A DNA stretch of 64,000 nucleotides. Source: Terfezia claveryi. Taxonomy: Eukaryota > Ascomycota > Pezizomycetes > Pezizales > Pezizaceae. This document shows positions 22,960 through 34,761 of this stretch, piece after piece. The translations under genes and the position numbers were made by a program. The notes below the pieces were generated by a model. That model was not told the origin of the DNA. It did no database searches and was given only the letters and a program-made list of their open reading frames with translations. Where the stretch lies: contig WHUX01000038.1 of NCBI GenBank assembly GCA_015179025.1, positions 186,001 through 250,000 of the forward strand. The letters run 5' to 3'. Numbering within the stretch: the stretch's first letter is position 1; every line of letters starts with the position of its first letter.

Positions 22960-24986
22960 TGCCCTCAAATCACGTGGCTGCCCTCGCCAAGATTTGCCAA
23001 TATTCGCCAATATTCGCCAAGATAGCGTTAGCGTGCAAGATGTCTAACGAATTAAAACAAACTTCGTTCCAATTTAAAAATTGGCAACTTCGTTGCCAAT
23101 AATAAAATAACAATTACTCCAAACTCTTGTGTTTCACAACATTTGCATAGCGTGGCCGGGCATTCGAAACGAATAAAGCATGCGAAAAGGGGAAGGTGCG
23201 AACCAGAGTACATACCTAAGTAGACGGTATGCTGCAGTACATTTCCTTGAAAACAACTAGGACAAGGAAACAAGGCACCGAACAGGTATTATTATTTGTG
23301 CCAACCAGACTCAACAGCGTCGACATCCGCTAGACTAATCCGAATAGCGTTAACGAAGAACAATCGTTTTTACTTCTTAGTTGGTGCAAGTAACTACAGG
23401 GTAATCGTCAGAATGACAATTCTCAATAAGGTAATTTTCGTAGGCGCCCACATTTAGGCTTGGTTTCCTACCCATCACAGGCCCTACCGGAATTTTGAGC
23501 AAACAACACTCTATTCACTAGACTGGGGACAAAAATTATATGGGCCATTTGACCCTCTAGATTAGTTGCACGAATTTCCCTGGGGTTTTAGGATTAGTTT
23601 GTGGATTTTAAAAATTCACTGAACGCTGGAGGGCGATTATGATCGCGGCGTCCTTCTGGTAAGAAAGAGAGTTGTTTTACCATTTTTTTTTGTCAACAAG
23701 ACTGGTTCTTCAGTACAAAGGACTCAATTTGATCTGAGATCAGGTACTGTATCCTTACTCTACCATACTTAGACATTACTTACCATTGAGATCTTGGTGT
23801 GTTGTCGCTAGCCTGGGTCTCAGAAGCCATGAGAGAGCGTGGGGCATCAAAACCAGAATCTCCTGTGGACAGAATCTCTTATGACGAGCAGGAGATGTGT
23901 ATGTGAGTGAAAAAAAAAGACGCATGGGATCATCTAAATGGTAGCAATGGATAGTAGGTAGGTACCGGTAGGTACCTTATGCATTTCGCATCCTATTCCC
24001 TTCTGCATGGGATTCATCCGTTCATTGAGCTGCTAAGGATCACTGAATACCAATTAATTCTCGTTATTTGAAAAAAAAAACCAAGCCTCTGGTGACGTGG
24101 AGGGCTCGCAACGAGCGGTTTGGGTCTATATTACTGTGTGGGTGTGTCACAATTACGGTCGCAACAGGGTAAGGGAAGTTGGAATTTATGAAAATTGGAA
24201 GACAGGCGGGAGGGGTGGACAAACGGCACGATGAGAGATGATCCAATGTGATGTGGGTGACCAGACTTGCAAATGTCAGTAGTCTTTCGGAGCGCTGCCA
24301 ACGGCCGAAGCGCACAGAAAGGCCAGACGAAAAGGAAAGGTAGGGCCAAAAAAGCGCGGGGCAGCTCGAAATTCGATCAGGGTTGATTGGGGAGGGGCGA
24401 TGGAGGTTGCGGGCCTTGCAACGAGATTTTTCCAATCGGGGGTTGCGTGGGTTAGGGTTGTCGCCGCTATGGGATATGGGTGTAGCTTAGCACAGATAAC
24501 TGCAGGGAAGTCAGGGCTTCAGGCATGCTGGTTGTGGTAGTAGTGTGGTATATTCCATGCTGATGACTTCCCCCAAGAGGGCCAGGCCCATTGCACTTCT
24601 CTTGCACTCTTGCACTCTTGCACTCTGATAGGTACTGGGGCATGAGTTTTGGGCTCTGTTGTGTGTGGCCAAAAGCTTCATGACACAGTGCCACACACAC
24701 CTTTTCACCCCCTGGCTTAGCCTCTTGCTTTTTTAGCCTTTGGTGCCAATTGATTTGGGTGGTTGATCTCGTTGTGCGCGCCCGATACAAAAACCCTCCC
24801 TCCAACCCCACAGTCGTCTGCTTTTCTTCCTTCCCTCCCGTTTCTCTCGTCCACCCAACCGACTCTAAGCAACCGCCGCTGAACAAACCACTGAAGACCA
24901 CTGAAGACCATTGCTACTGCATTCCTGACTCTTCACGAGCATTTACTCTGTCCAACAAACCTCATTCTATACCCGTCACAGTCAAA
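22960..24986. other. 2-kb gene-free stretch upstream of histone H1
   Basis: Contains short repeats of 'attcgccaat' type near 23000, several A or T runs (23683, 23910, 24068) and the ggtaggtacc doublet at 23957-23976. The H1 promoter and 5' leader must be at the right end. The open frames at 24064-24435 and 24467-24911 overlap on both strands and have no recognisable content. Confidence 0.5.
24591..24626. repeat. short tandem repeat (ttgcactct type)
   Basis: Four near-identical tandem copies of an 8-9 base unit, about 360 bases upstream of the histone H1 start. Could be a plain microsatellite or clustered factor sites; the sequence alone does not decide. Confidence 0.75.
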
Positions 24987-25942
24987 ATGCCTGCTGCTGC
25001 CACTCAAAAAAACCCCAAGGCGACTGCCACCAAGAAGGCTGAGGCCTCCCACCCAACCTATAGGGACAGTATGTGACATTCCACCTTATAATTTATACTT
25101 GACAGAATGCTAACATACCACCTCGTACAGTGATCGCTGATGCTATCAGCACTGTTAGTACCCCTTTATACTGAATTTTTTATATTTTTTATTTATTTAA
25201 ATAAATACTGGGATGACTTTTGTCGGGCTTCACTAACGCGTTTTATTTCCTCCGCACTTCAGCTCAAGGAAAGGAATGGTTCCAGGTTAGTACATGCATA
25301 TACATCAACACGCGTAGCCAATGTTAACAATTAGTTACAGCCGTCAAGCACTTAAGAAGTACATCCAATCAAACTTCAAGGACCTAAAGAACTTCGACAC
25401 CCAGTTTAATGCTGCTCTACGCCGTGGTGTTGAGAAGGGGGACTTCACCCAACCCAAGGGACCTTCTGGGCCAGTCAAGTTGAACAAGAAGAAGGACGCT
25501 GAAAAGAAGCCAAAGCCCGAAAAGAAAGAGGGAGACAAGGAGGCGAAGCCGAAGAAGGCCGCCGCTGCCAAGCCAAAGAAGGCTGCTGCTGATAAGGAGG
25601 CAAAGCCAAAGAAGACTGCTACGAAGAAGGAAGTTGCCCCCAAGAAGGCTCCTAAGGAGAGGGTCGAGAAGGCCGCTGCTAAGCCAAAGGCCAATGCTGC
25701 TAAGAAGGTTAAGAAGGCAGCTGCTGTAAGTACTTAGACGATTTTATCATCCACAATTCAACTCTGATACCCCTTTATAGGCCCCAGCTGTGACCGAGAA
25801 GCCTGCTGTCCTTACCAAGACCAAGTCTGGCCGTGTTTCTAAGGGCACCGCTCCTCCAAAGCCTACTAAGAAGGCCGCTGCACCAAAGAAGAGGGCCACC
25901 CCAAAGAAAGCTGCCGCTTCTGCTCCAGCTACTGAGGCATAA
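24987..25942 (+). CDS. HHO1: linker histone H1
   Basis: Binds linker DNA at the nucleosome entry/exit point and compacts chromatin. Five exons: 24987-25068, 25131-25153, 25263-25285, 25341-25725, 25781-25942; 224 residues. The globular winged-helix domain starts at SHPTYRDMIADAIST and continues [38 protein letters not shown], split by three introns so that two exons are only 23 bases each. The long tail is Lys/Ala/Pro-rich (repeated KPKKAAA-like units), as expected. The tail contains a [11 protein letters not shown] segment after the last intron. Intron positions within the globular domain are inferred from splice signals and domain continuity. Confidence 0.94.
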
Positions 25943-27084
25943 ATAACTAAAGTTAATTCTATGTTATTTGCTTCCTTGGGTTTCCTTACGGTGTTATCAA
26001 TGATCATGTAATCTTGGGGATTTTATAAAGCTTCCCACTTGCGCCATTTCCTTTGAGGAGTGGGAAGATGGTCATGGAGTCTTTTAATCGGGATACGTCT
26101 GCCCTTTCAGTTTATTGTCCATCATCTCATGGGTTTCTGGACTATGTTTCTGTTAGCTCTCGGTGGTTTGTTTTTCGGTTTTAGGGCTTTGGTCAGTTGG
26201 ATTTCTCTCTTGCTGCCTTCCAATATTTGGTTTTGGTCTTTTAGCAACTGGCGCTGGGTATTTGTCTAATGTTTCGTCGTTTTTCTTATTTTTTGCTTCC
26301 TTTAACTTGATACGAAACAGATGGATGGAACGGCTCTCGGGTCTGGAAAATGGCATCGAGTTATCCTGTATCAACAGGCTTTTATTTCGGTAGGGACAGT
26401 TCGGGCGGATTGGGTGGATTTGATTAGTTATAGGAATATGATAGTAGACTTGGGAAAGTAAGATTCTGGTTTCTTAAAGTATGAAATATTTTCGCGGTGA
26501 TTTCCTATTCGATGAAGAATGGTGCGATTGTCAGATTTGTGGTTGTATTGAGGCAAGATTGGTGTGGCGGCAGTATTGAACCAAAACAAAACAATGCGGC
26601 GATGAGATGACGTTGGAAAACGTGCTAGGGCTCATATTGATCTAGACTGCAACTCGTTTAGCTGCATCAGGGGAGCGAGAGCTAAATAATGTTAGTCTGG
26701 TTGGCACAAGCCTCTCGTAGAATAATGCGATTGCCTACCTCCAGGCCTGGCCTAGCCTGGTTCTCGAGGCCAGAGTTTAATCTGGTTAAAAGCGGCCGGG
26801 AGGGTAAGTAGTTCTGGTTTGGCCACAAGTTCTTACTACACATTTCCCAGCCAGAAAGTGCTGACGTGCGTGCCTGCAAAGCTAGGAGTGGGTAACTCGG
26901 AACTTTGACTTCCACAGGAATTTATGGTGAAAACGCTAATACCTCGCGTAGGAGCATTACCCTGACGACAATTGATAGTCCCTGGGTCTAGCTGGGATAT
27001 TTCGGTTGCCTTCCAAGAGGGTTCAAGTATTAACTGTACTTACTACTTGTTCACATGAGCATGAAAGACGAGCGAAAATTGCAA
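25943..27084. other. intergenic downstream of histone H1
   Basis: Over 1 kb without a recognisable gene. Frames at 26060-26393 on both strands are mutual shadows with hydrophobic low-complexity products. Holds one copy of the dispersed 26-base repeat at 26694-26720. Confidence 0.5.
26694..26720. repeat. dispersed repeat, copy 1
   Basis: The segment agtctggttggcacaagcct plus ctcgtag recurs at 54498-54525 with one inserted G, and in altered form at 55202-55231. The first half resembles a pol III A box (TRGYNNRRNNGG-like), and a tRNA T-arm-like CTGGTTCTCGAGGCCAG follows about 40 bases on. Possible remnant of a tRNA-derived element. Confidence 0.6.
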
Positions 27085-27104
27085 GAGGAGGAGGAGGAGT
27101 AGTA

Positions 27105-27146
<42 letters not shown>
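27085..27146. repeat. trinucleotide microsatellite (GAG)n-(TAG)n
   Basis: Five GAG units pass directly into about fifteen TAG units with one interruption (tagaag). Simple sequence repeat. Confidence 0.97.
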
Positions 27147-27400
27147 TTACAAACAGTACAGTTCAAATCAGACAAATCTATAAATGTGTGCGAGAAATAT
27201 AGGCATCGCAGGACTCCCACCAGCTCCCAGAGAACAAAATAAAAAAGACAAGGAACATCCGCAATTCGTTCTAGGAAGGGTAATCATAAGACAGTAAGTA
27301 ATCAACTGCAATTAAACGGCACCGCCACCCAAAGCAAAATTCGTAGAGAGCACCCCCTTCCCCACCTCAGTCTAATCCACAAGACTCTCTCAATTTTATT

Positions 27401-29983
27401 CTACTGCGTCACCTCCCCCTCCGGGTCCTCGTATATCTTCACTCTCTCACTAATCTCTCTAATATTACTCTTCACAAACTCCTCAATTCCCTCCCCCTTC
27501 CCCGCCGCCACTCTCAAGATCAACTCATTCAGCCTCTGTCTCCCTAAAATATCCACATGGTCCCCTGTATTCGGTCCCCCTCTAATATCAAACGAAGTCG
27601 GCTCATGCGGCATTTCGTAGATCTTGATGGAGATATTGGAAGGGTTATAGCGCTGGATTTTCCAGCCTTTGGCGCACATGTAGCCTGCGCTGAGTAGGGA
27701 GACAGTGCCGTCCCCTTCGCCGACAACGACGCCGTGGTCCACAGCAGTGGGAGCGTGGTTGATTGTGGTGTCGATGGTGATGTTGAGACGGGAGAGCGGG
27801 TCTCGGGATTCACGGTAGTAGTAGCTGTGCGGGTGTTAGTATGATAGGGGCTTGAGAAGGAAATCAGATGTACCTTCTCTCAGTCGGCTTTCCAATCCCA
27901 TAAAAACAATAAATCTTCATACTAGGTGCATACGGCAATCTAACTTCCAACGGATTGACCCACTTGCTTGGAATCTTCTCGTTGGCCTCAACATCATTCC
28001 TGGTAGTAGCCACTCCATGGGAATAACTTCCTATCACCGCATCTTTATACCAATCCTCAGAATACTTCAACAAATAATCAATACTCTCTGACACTGTTAA
28101 ATTCTTACTCGAATGCTCCGCTCCATTAGCCACCTCGGTGAACTTGATAAACGATCCAAAACTCGTTTGCTGCCCAGGCTCATCGTCAGGAGCCCACGTC
28201 TGGTTTCCCCAGACGGCTTCGCCACCTTTTGGGAGCATACTAGATATACCCGGCATAGCACGGAGGATCTCGACACGTTCCTCACGAGAGAAGAATCTCT
28301 CGAGGCCGTAAACGGCAAAGGAGTTTAGCTGGGCGGTATCTTTCATTTCACCGGAGAGGACTGCGGGAACACCTTTAGCGGCGCCGAGCATGCATCCACT
28401 GACCTGAATATTATTAGATTTGACAGCTATGAGGTTCTCTTGTTAGAGTCGGGGCTCACGTTGATAAATGCCTCGACATGGGTGTCTACCCAGGCACTTC
28501 CACCTCCACCGTATCCTTCTGCTTCTACCCACTTCATGAAGAAGAACGTAACCTGGGATCCCATTGAATGAGAGACCAGCACGACCTTCTTCCCGGATAT
28601 TTTGTGCGCTGTTTCTATGTACGCCTTGAGACGGGTGAAATATTGATCTACTATACTTTCAGCAGCCTAGAATCAACTATAAGGTATTACCTAATCTAAC
28701 CTCGTATCTCAAGATTTGGGTATGATAACCGCCAGTCATATGCAGCTGTGTAGGAATTTGTTGGGTCATAGCCAATCGTTGCTAGGTTTTCTATTATCTA
28801 AAAGAAGGTGAGTTTAAATTGACCAAGAATTGAATTTGGTCATAATACCCTGTAGGGCAGATAATTGTTAGACTAGCGTTTCCTCTCCGTAGTCATAGAG
28901 AGATCCTTACTTGTTCCATATCCAGTAGCCTTGCTCCATTCATGATTAGTATGCTTCTATAGAATGATACTTCACCTGACATGCGACCTACCCGTGATGA
29001 AGAAGTCTGTGGCATCAAATCTGGACATAAAATATGTCAGACCTCAGGGATAACAAGTAGGGCTGGAGGTGAACATCGTAACATACCCTTGGGCAGCACG
29101 TACTTTCACTGGCCAGAATTAGCTATTCGATGCTCCAGATCCTAAAGCACAGGTACCCTTACCTCCCGGTGGATCCAATCCAGTCTCCTTATCCAGCATA
29201 ATATGCTGTTTCCATAATGCATTATCTACCACTAATGCTCGAAGCATATGCCAACTCCCCCATAGCCTCTTTCTAAACCATTTCCTTGAGCTCGGACCAG
29301 TTCCCCAGCTCTCCAGCCTATAGATTACGCGTCGTCAGACTAAGATGAATAATCCTCCTCCAGCGAACCATACTCTACCCTGTTGATATAACCCCAGGAA
29401 TCTAAACCCCCATCCCGCAATCAGCACTTCTCGCTCCCTTGAATACCAAAGGACCATTATATCCACCTACCATAATGACCGGATGCTCAGCCTTCAGCCC
29501 TTCATTCTTCAATTGCAGTCCCATTGAAAATGCATCATAAGGAACCTTATCCTTTTCCCGTTGCTGTCCTCGGTATGTTGAGTTGAAGCCAAGATAGAAC
29601 GAAGCGTACTCCGCATATAGACCTACCGAAATATCCGTAGCCTCCTTGAGAATTCCGGCCGGAATAACATCTGCTAGTACGTCAAGCCTAATGTCAGCCA
29701 GGGCATCGAGGTTGACAATGTCCCTGTTGACTCCGACAAAGGCGGCCACGAACATCCCAGCTATACCACCAATTGTGAACATGGAGAAGCCGCGACGCTT
29801 GGATAATCTGCGCTTGGGCTTTTGGATGTCATTTCTGGAGTCGAGTGTAGATGGTGGGACTTCGGATTTGCTGGTGCTGAAGCTATTTGAAGTTTTTTTT
29901 GAGGATTCGCTGCTCTCTGGTGGCGCCAATAGTGGTGTCGTCTCGACATTTTCCGATACAGTCGTCCTCCGTCGAGCAAACAT
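27401..29983 (-). CDS. LRO1: phospholipid:diacylglycerol acyltransferase (Lro1/PDAT)
   Basis: ER enzyme of the LCAT family that moves an acyl chain from phospholipid to diacylglycerol, making triacylglycerol without acyl-CoA. Eleven exons: 29983-29471, 29401-29379, 29317-29163, 29108-29087, 29020-28992, 28929-28911, 28849 (one base), 28797-28701, 28647-28460, 28403-27874, 27824-27401; 666 residues, the usual length. Cytosolic Ser-rich tail, then one membrane segment FTIGGIAGMFVAAFVGV near residue 75, then the lumenal domain: VISTGLESWG, FRKRLWGSWHMLRAL, TGLDPPG, RAAQGFDATDFFITGYWIWN, the nucleophile motif SHSMGSQV, Asp in GDGTVS and His in GDHVDILG. The frame is intact only if a single G (28849) between two introns is an exon. 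Confidence 0.95.
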
Positions 29984-31360
29984 GGCGATCTTTGGATTCC
30001 GTCACTGGGGTATAGATCTCCGTGCAATACCAGGAGAAAAATTAGGATGCGACTCTAGATATTGAATATATATTTCTAGCTAGCTAAGATCATGACCAAA
30101 TTATTAGAGATGTGCTCTACACAGGGCTTAGTCACCGAATCAGCTGCATCAATGATCTCAGATTTATTTCCGTCTACGATAACTGTAAGATTCAGAAGTG
30201 TCAGAGCAGGAGCGATTGGCATTTCTTGGCAAGAAATTCACATTACTCCTATTCTGGCAATTGAAGGCTTATACATGCGGAACTATCTCGGGAGAATATA
30301 TGGAGGAAATATATTCTTATAAGAGAGTTAGGAGCACTGTGAGTGAAACGGGTTATTGTTTGCACTTGAGTTTTGAAGTCTAGAACTGACTGTCTTTGTG
30401 TGCAGGTACTAGGGGGAGGGGGTGGGGGAGGTTACGAGTCTTTTAACGGGGCCGTCTCATAGCCTTAGGCTCCACAGGCGAAGGAATTTAAAAAAAAAAA
30501 GGAAGGCGAAGGTTCTTTGGTGCCTGTCATAGGAACTCGATCAGTAGTGTAATAACAGTATGAGTCTGCCACGTAAAATGTGCTCTCTCTCATGTATACT
30601 AGAACTATCTTCAGGCCTTGCTGCTTGGATTACGAGTAGCTCTCGAGATCCTTGTCAGTGTAGGCATCATATAGGACAAATCATGTCAGTTGAGTTCAGA
30701 AAGGAGACGGGGATGCTTAAATGGAGGAAGTCAGAGATCCCACCCTCAGAACCTCTCACATGGTGCTGCAAACTATGGCGTGGAAGAGAGGGGGTAATAT
30801 CGACGTGGTTGTGTTAGTCCCGAATTATTTCATTTAGTAAATACAGTACCTATGTGGTTGGAGCATGAGATACGAGTCAATTGACTACAACCTTACGGAT
30901 GTAAGATATAGTTACAGTACCAGCATCAACTTTGTACATATTACTTCACTATGTGCAAAAACGGGCTGCAAAATAGATAGGCCACCGCATCATATTCTAT
31001 TCTGAAACAGCCCCTCCCTACCTATTCCACCTCATCCTTCCTTTTTTTCCCTCAGCATAGAAAAGTAGACAACGATCGGGCACTCAAGCCAGTTTTGCAA
31101 TAGACATAGAAATGCCTATGGTCTGACAGACTTTCTGGGGCAGCAAGGTTATTGAACTCAGTGGGCCATAATACGGACCGTAACGTGATGTTTTTAGGTA
31201 CAGGGATTTGAGCGGCAAGTCCCATAAATGTGATCTGGTTGTCAGAAAGTAGAGATTTATGGCGTAGATGTGATGTAAATCCAGATATTCAGGGTAATTG
31301 TAAATCACTGACATCACATACAAGTACATCTTAGCGCTTACTGTACGTTTCATATCCCTT
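29984..31360. other. intergenic: LRO1 upstream region to tRNA-Phe
   Basis: About 1.4 kb with the LRO1 promoter at the left. A G-rich tract (agggggagggggtggggg) at 30410-30430 and an A run at 30490-30500 are the only compositional features. No conserved protein in any frame. Confidence 0.5.
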
Positions 31361-31450
31361 GCGACTTTAGCTCAGTTGGGAGAGCGTCAGACTGAAGCCC
31401 CACTTCGGTCATTCATCTGAAGGCCTTGTGTTCAATCCACAAAAGTCGCA
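31361..31450 (+). tRNA. tRNA-Phe (GAA), intron-containing
   Basis: Full cloverleaf: acceptor GCGACTT pairs with AAGTCGC, D arm GCTC...GAGC, anticodon stem TCAGA/TCTGA, loop CTGAAGA with anticodon GAA at 31394-31396, T stem TTGTG/CACAA with loop TTCAATC, discriminator A at 31450. A 17-base intron (31398-31414) sits one base 3' of the anticodon, the canonical place for eukaryotic tRNA introns. Mature length 73 before CCA. A and B boxes are intact and a T run follows at 31470-31477, suitable for pol III termination. Confidence 0.97.
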
Positions 31451-31786
31451 CTATCGTTTTCCTTCCTGTATTTTTTTTCCCTCTGATATTCTTTCCGACC
31501 CCGTGACTGTAGTGGTTTTAGGATTAGGTTCTCCTTTTCAACATACTACAGTAAGTACTGGAGTATCTGCTCAATAAATCTTTCCTATAACCCCTGCCCC
31601 TAAAAAAACCAGAAGATAAAACAGTAATATATTTGATAGGGTATCACTATTACATATAAACAAATAGAAAAAGGAAATAACAAACCCAAACTCCATAAAG
31701 TCACCCACCGTGCGCCGACTTGTATCCGGATTCTCCAGCACCACAGATCAGTCTCACTACAAACACAGCTCATTAGAAACAATCCC

Positions 31787-34360
31787 TCACACCCCGATAA
31801 ACCGAAGGAATATACTCACATGTGAAATATACTGAAAGCAACTGCTAACAGTCCCCTCCTTCACCTCCTGTCTCAGTAACAAATCCTGAATCCTATCCAT
31901 CCCACCTCCCTCCTTACACGTAAAATGATTCCAGCTACTCGTGTCCCCATACAGCATCGCCGGGGCCTTGATAATCTGCTTCCCATCTTTGCACCGCTTA
32001 CATTTAAACGTATCATGTGTATCCGATAGTGTGTTGGGATGGAATTCAAATAGCTGCCGGAGTGCGTCTATTGAGAAATGCCGTTCGACGTCTTGGGCTT
32101 CGTCGACGACACAAGAGGAGAGGGATTGTTTGTGGGATTGACGCTGGAATATCTTTTCTTCGATGGTGCCGGTCGCGATGAAGCGGTAGACGAAGCAGTC
32201 TTTTTTTTGGCCGTCGCGCCAGACTCGCGCAAGGGCTTGTTGGTCAGCGGCAGGGTTCCAATCTATCCAGCCATAGGAAGTCAGTATTTGCTTGGTGACA
32301 TGAAAAATATGGAGAACTGGGCCAGAGACGGGGCTGGAGGGCAATTCTAACCTGGGTCAAATAGAACCAATCTATTTGCGCCAATGAGATTAAGCCCACA
32401 TCCACCCGCCTTACTACTCAATAAAAACACAAACTCTGGTCCATCAGGATCATTGAACTTATCGACCAATTTCTGGCGTTTATTAACATTCATCGTTCCA
32501 TCCAATCTCAAAGATCCATATCCTCGGCTTCGACAAAGCTTCTCGAAGATATCTAATGTCTGGGTATAATTGCTGATCAAGACAATTTTGTCATTGGTAT
32601 CTTGACGAATTCTAGCAAGCATCCTATCTAGCACCAACATCTTCCCTGAATACCACGTTTTGACGTCCCTATCCCTACCCCTAGCATCTTTCTGGACAAA
32701 GTCGTCTGGGAGGTAAGCCTCAGAGCCAGGTAGATCTTGGGGGAGGTTTAGCAAATCGGGGTGGTTGCAGAGCTTCTTCAAGAGGCCAATGGCAACTAGA
32801 GGCCTAGAGCCCTTGCCTTTTAAAATAGACTTGATAGTAGGGGATGTAATGAACAGATTATAGAGATCCTTCTGAAAGGGAGATAAGTTGCAGAAGACAA
32901 CATGCTCGTACTTGACGGGAAGATATTTGGACAGAATATCGTTTGTACGGCGGATGATGAATTTGTTTACCAATTGACCTAACTCAGTTAGACATGCGTC
33001 TCCTTTTTCCCTGTCGGCATCTGTTCCGTTGGCATCCCGCCCGCGGAGAATGGGAAGTTCGTATTTCTTTCTGAACTCGGCACGGGAACCGAGGAGGTTA
33101 GGGTTGGCGAAGTTGAGGAGGGAGAAATATTCAGAGAGATCATTCTACAAGTCGTCAGTATGGGAACCCGAGTGCATACAGGGGTGGAAAACCAACCTGA
33201 ATGGGTGTTCCAGATAGGATGACACGCCTATCAACCTTCAACCCATTCAATGCCACGAACGTCTGACTCTCCCCATTCTTCAGCCTATGGCCTTCATCAC
33301 AAAGGAGAAGGCCAATTGGAACATCCGCCAACTCCCCTACATTTAGTCTCAAGGTCTCATACGAAACAATCAGAACCGGCCTTGTCACACTCCTTCCACT
33401 CGAAATTGCCCACTGCTTCAACTGCGCTGTAAGTTCTGCCTTCGTGCCCTTCCCATCAATCGCAAACGGCGTGACGGTATCCTTCCCCAACCACTTAACT
33501 AACTCATTCGCCCAATTCCTCACCAATGACGACGGACACGCAATCACGCATTTTTCAATCGTCGACTTCCCCCCTTCCGGAGACTGCTTGAGTAAAGTCC
33601 ACATCAATGTGATGCATTGCAACGTCTTTCCCAGCCCCATCTCATCCGCCATAATACATCCATTCGCCCGTGAATCTATTAGACCAGTGGTACATCTATA
33701 CAAGAACTTCACACCTTCGATTTGATGCGGCCTGAGCACCTTCGCGAGCCTGGGGTCAATCACAACCGGCACTTTCGGATGTTCCTCTTTCTCCTTCTTC
33801 AACCCCAGAATATCCGCTAGACTTTTATGAACCTTCGACACCGGTATTGATGCTTCATCCTCTTTGGCCTCCTCCTCAACCACTACAGGTTTATCATCCA
33901 CCGTAGGATCATATAACACAATCGCAAACTCCCCCACAGGATCATGCAACGGTTTCGGAACAAAATTCGCTCCCACCCTCATTCCCAACGCCGGGGCAGG
34001 TCTGTTCGAGTTATACCCCACGTCCTTTTTAATAAGAGGAACCGCGAATTTCTTCCGAAACACAATTTCCTTATCTTTAACCTCAAACACAGGGAACTTA
34101 TTAATATCTCTGTTTACTAGAGGCTCACGATCCCCTTCTCCAGTATATTCATCGTCTTTTGGCCTCTTCCCATCCCTGCCTTCATTGTAATTCACTTTCC
34201 GCTTCTTCCTAGCTGGTTGGGCTCGTTCTGGAGTTAGTGCTGCAACGCCAGGGCATTTAAACGGCTTGACTAGTTTGATTTCGGCTTCTCCAGACGCATT
34301 TGAGTAGAGACGAGTGGACTTCTTATTCTCAGATGTGGCCCGGAACTTTGGGCGATGCAT
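31787..34360 (-). CDS. RAD54: Rad54 DNA translocase (Swi2/Snf2 family)
   Basis: dsDNA-dependent ATPase that helps Rad51 find homology and remodels joint molecules in recombination repair. Exons 34360-33197, 33144-32352 and 32262-31787 give 810 residues. N-terminal basic region, then helicase motifs in order: [30 protein letters not shown] (Walker A), [14 protein letters not shown] (DEGH box), [10 protein letters not shown], then [40 protein letters not shown] and QKK. C-terminal Cys-rich stretch FKCKRCKDG. The first donor is GTTGGT. The C-terminus is uncertain: a good donor (gtgagt) follows the codon for His in FQYISH at 31820-31819, and splicing to an acceptor near 31760 would give an immediate TGA, so the protein may end at 800 residues instead. 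Confidence 0.95.
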
Positions 34361-34761
34361 TTGCCACTATGTGAAGGTGGGTAGCTGGAAATGTGGTTGG
34401 TTGCCTAATGTGATGTAAGGTGCAGAGGGGAAGACGTAAAGTTCATTATAATTTACAAGTCAAAGACGTGGCTCGGCTCCAAAACAAAGTCATGCCAAGG
34501 CGAACCAACCCCGATGCTGCGCTTGAATGTTGCTATTTATTGTCACAGTTAGGTGAAGATGTACGTACATACCCCTAACATGGGGCAAGGTGTATAAGGG
34601 AAAGGAAAAAACTCCGGCGAAATTAAAGCAAACCGGTAATGTGATATCACAGGCAAAAATACAAGGCATCCATGGCTAGCTAGCGAATTCAAGCCAAAGT
34701 GCCTCCTCTCCAAGAAACGAACGGAAACAAGAAAGAACATCAATCACCTCCCGAGAACTGA
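34361..34761. other. intergenic: RAD54 upstream region and RSC 3' flank
   Basis: 401 bases; RAD54 promoter at the left. No further structure recognised. Confidence 0.45.

Noticed and set aside
24467..24911. 144-codon minus-strand frame upstream of histone H1
   Set aside because: Overlaps the likely H1 promoter and leader, has a competing frame on the same strand, and no recognisable motif.
26060..26393. Overlapping hydrophobic frames on both strands downstream of histone H1
   Set aside because: Mutual shadows in a T/G-rich 3' flank; nothing protein-like.
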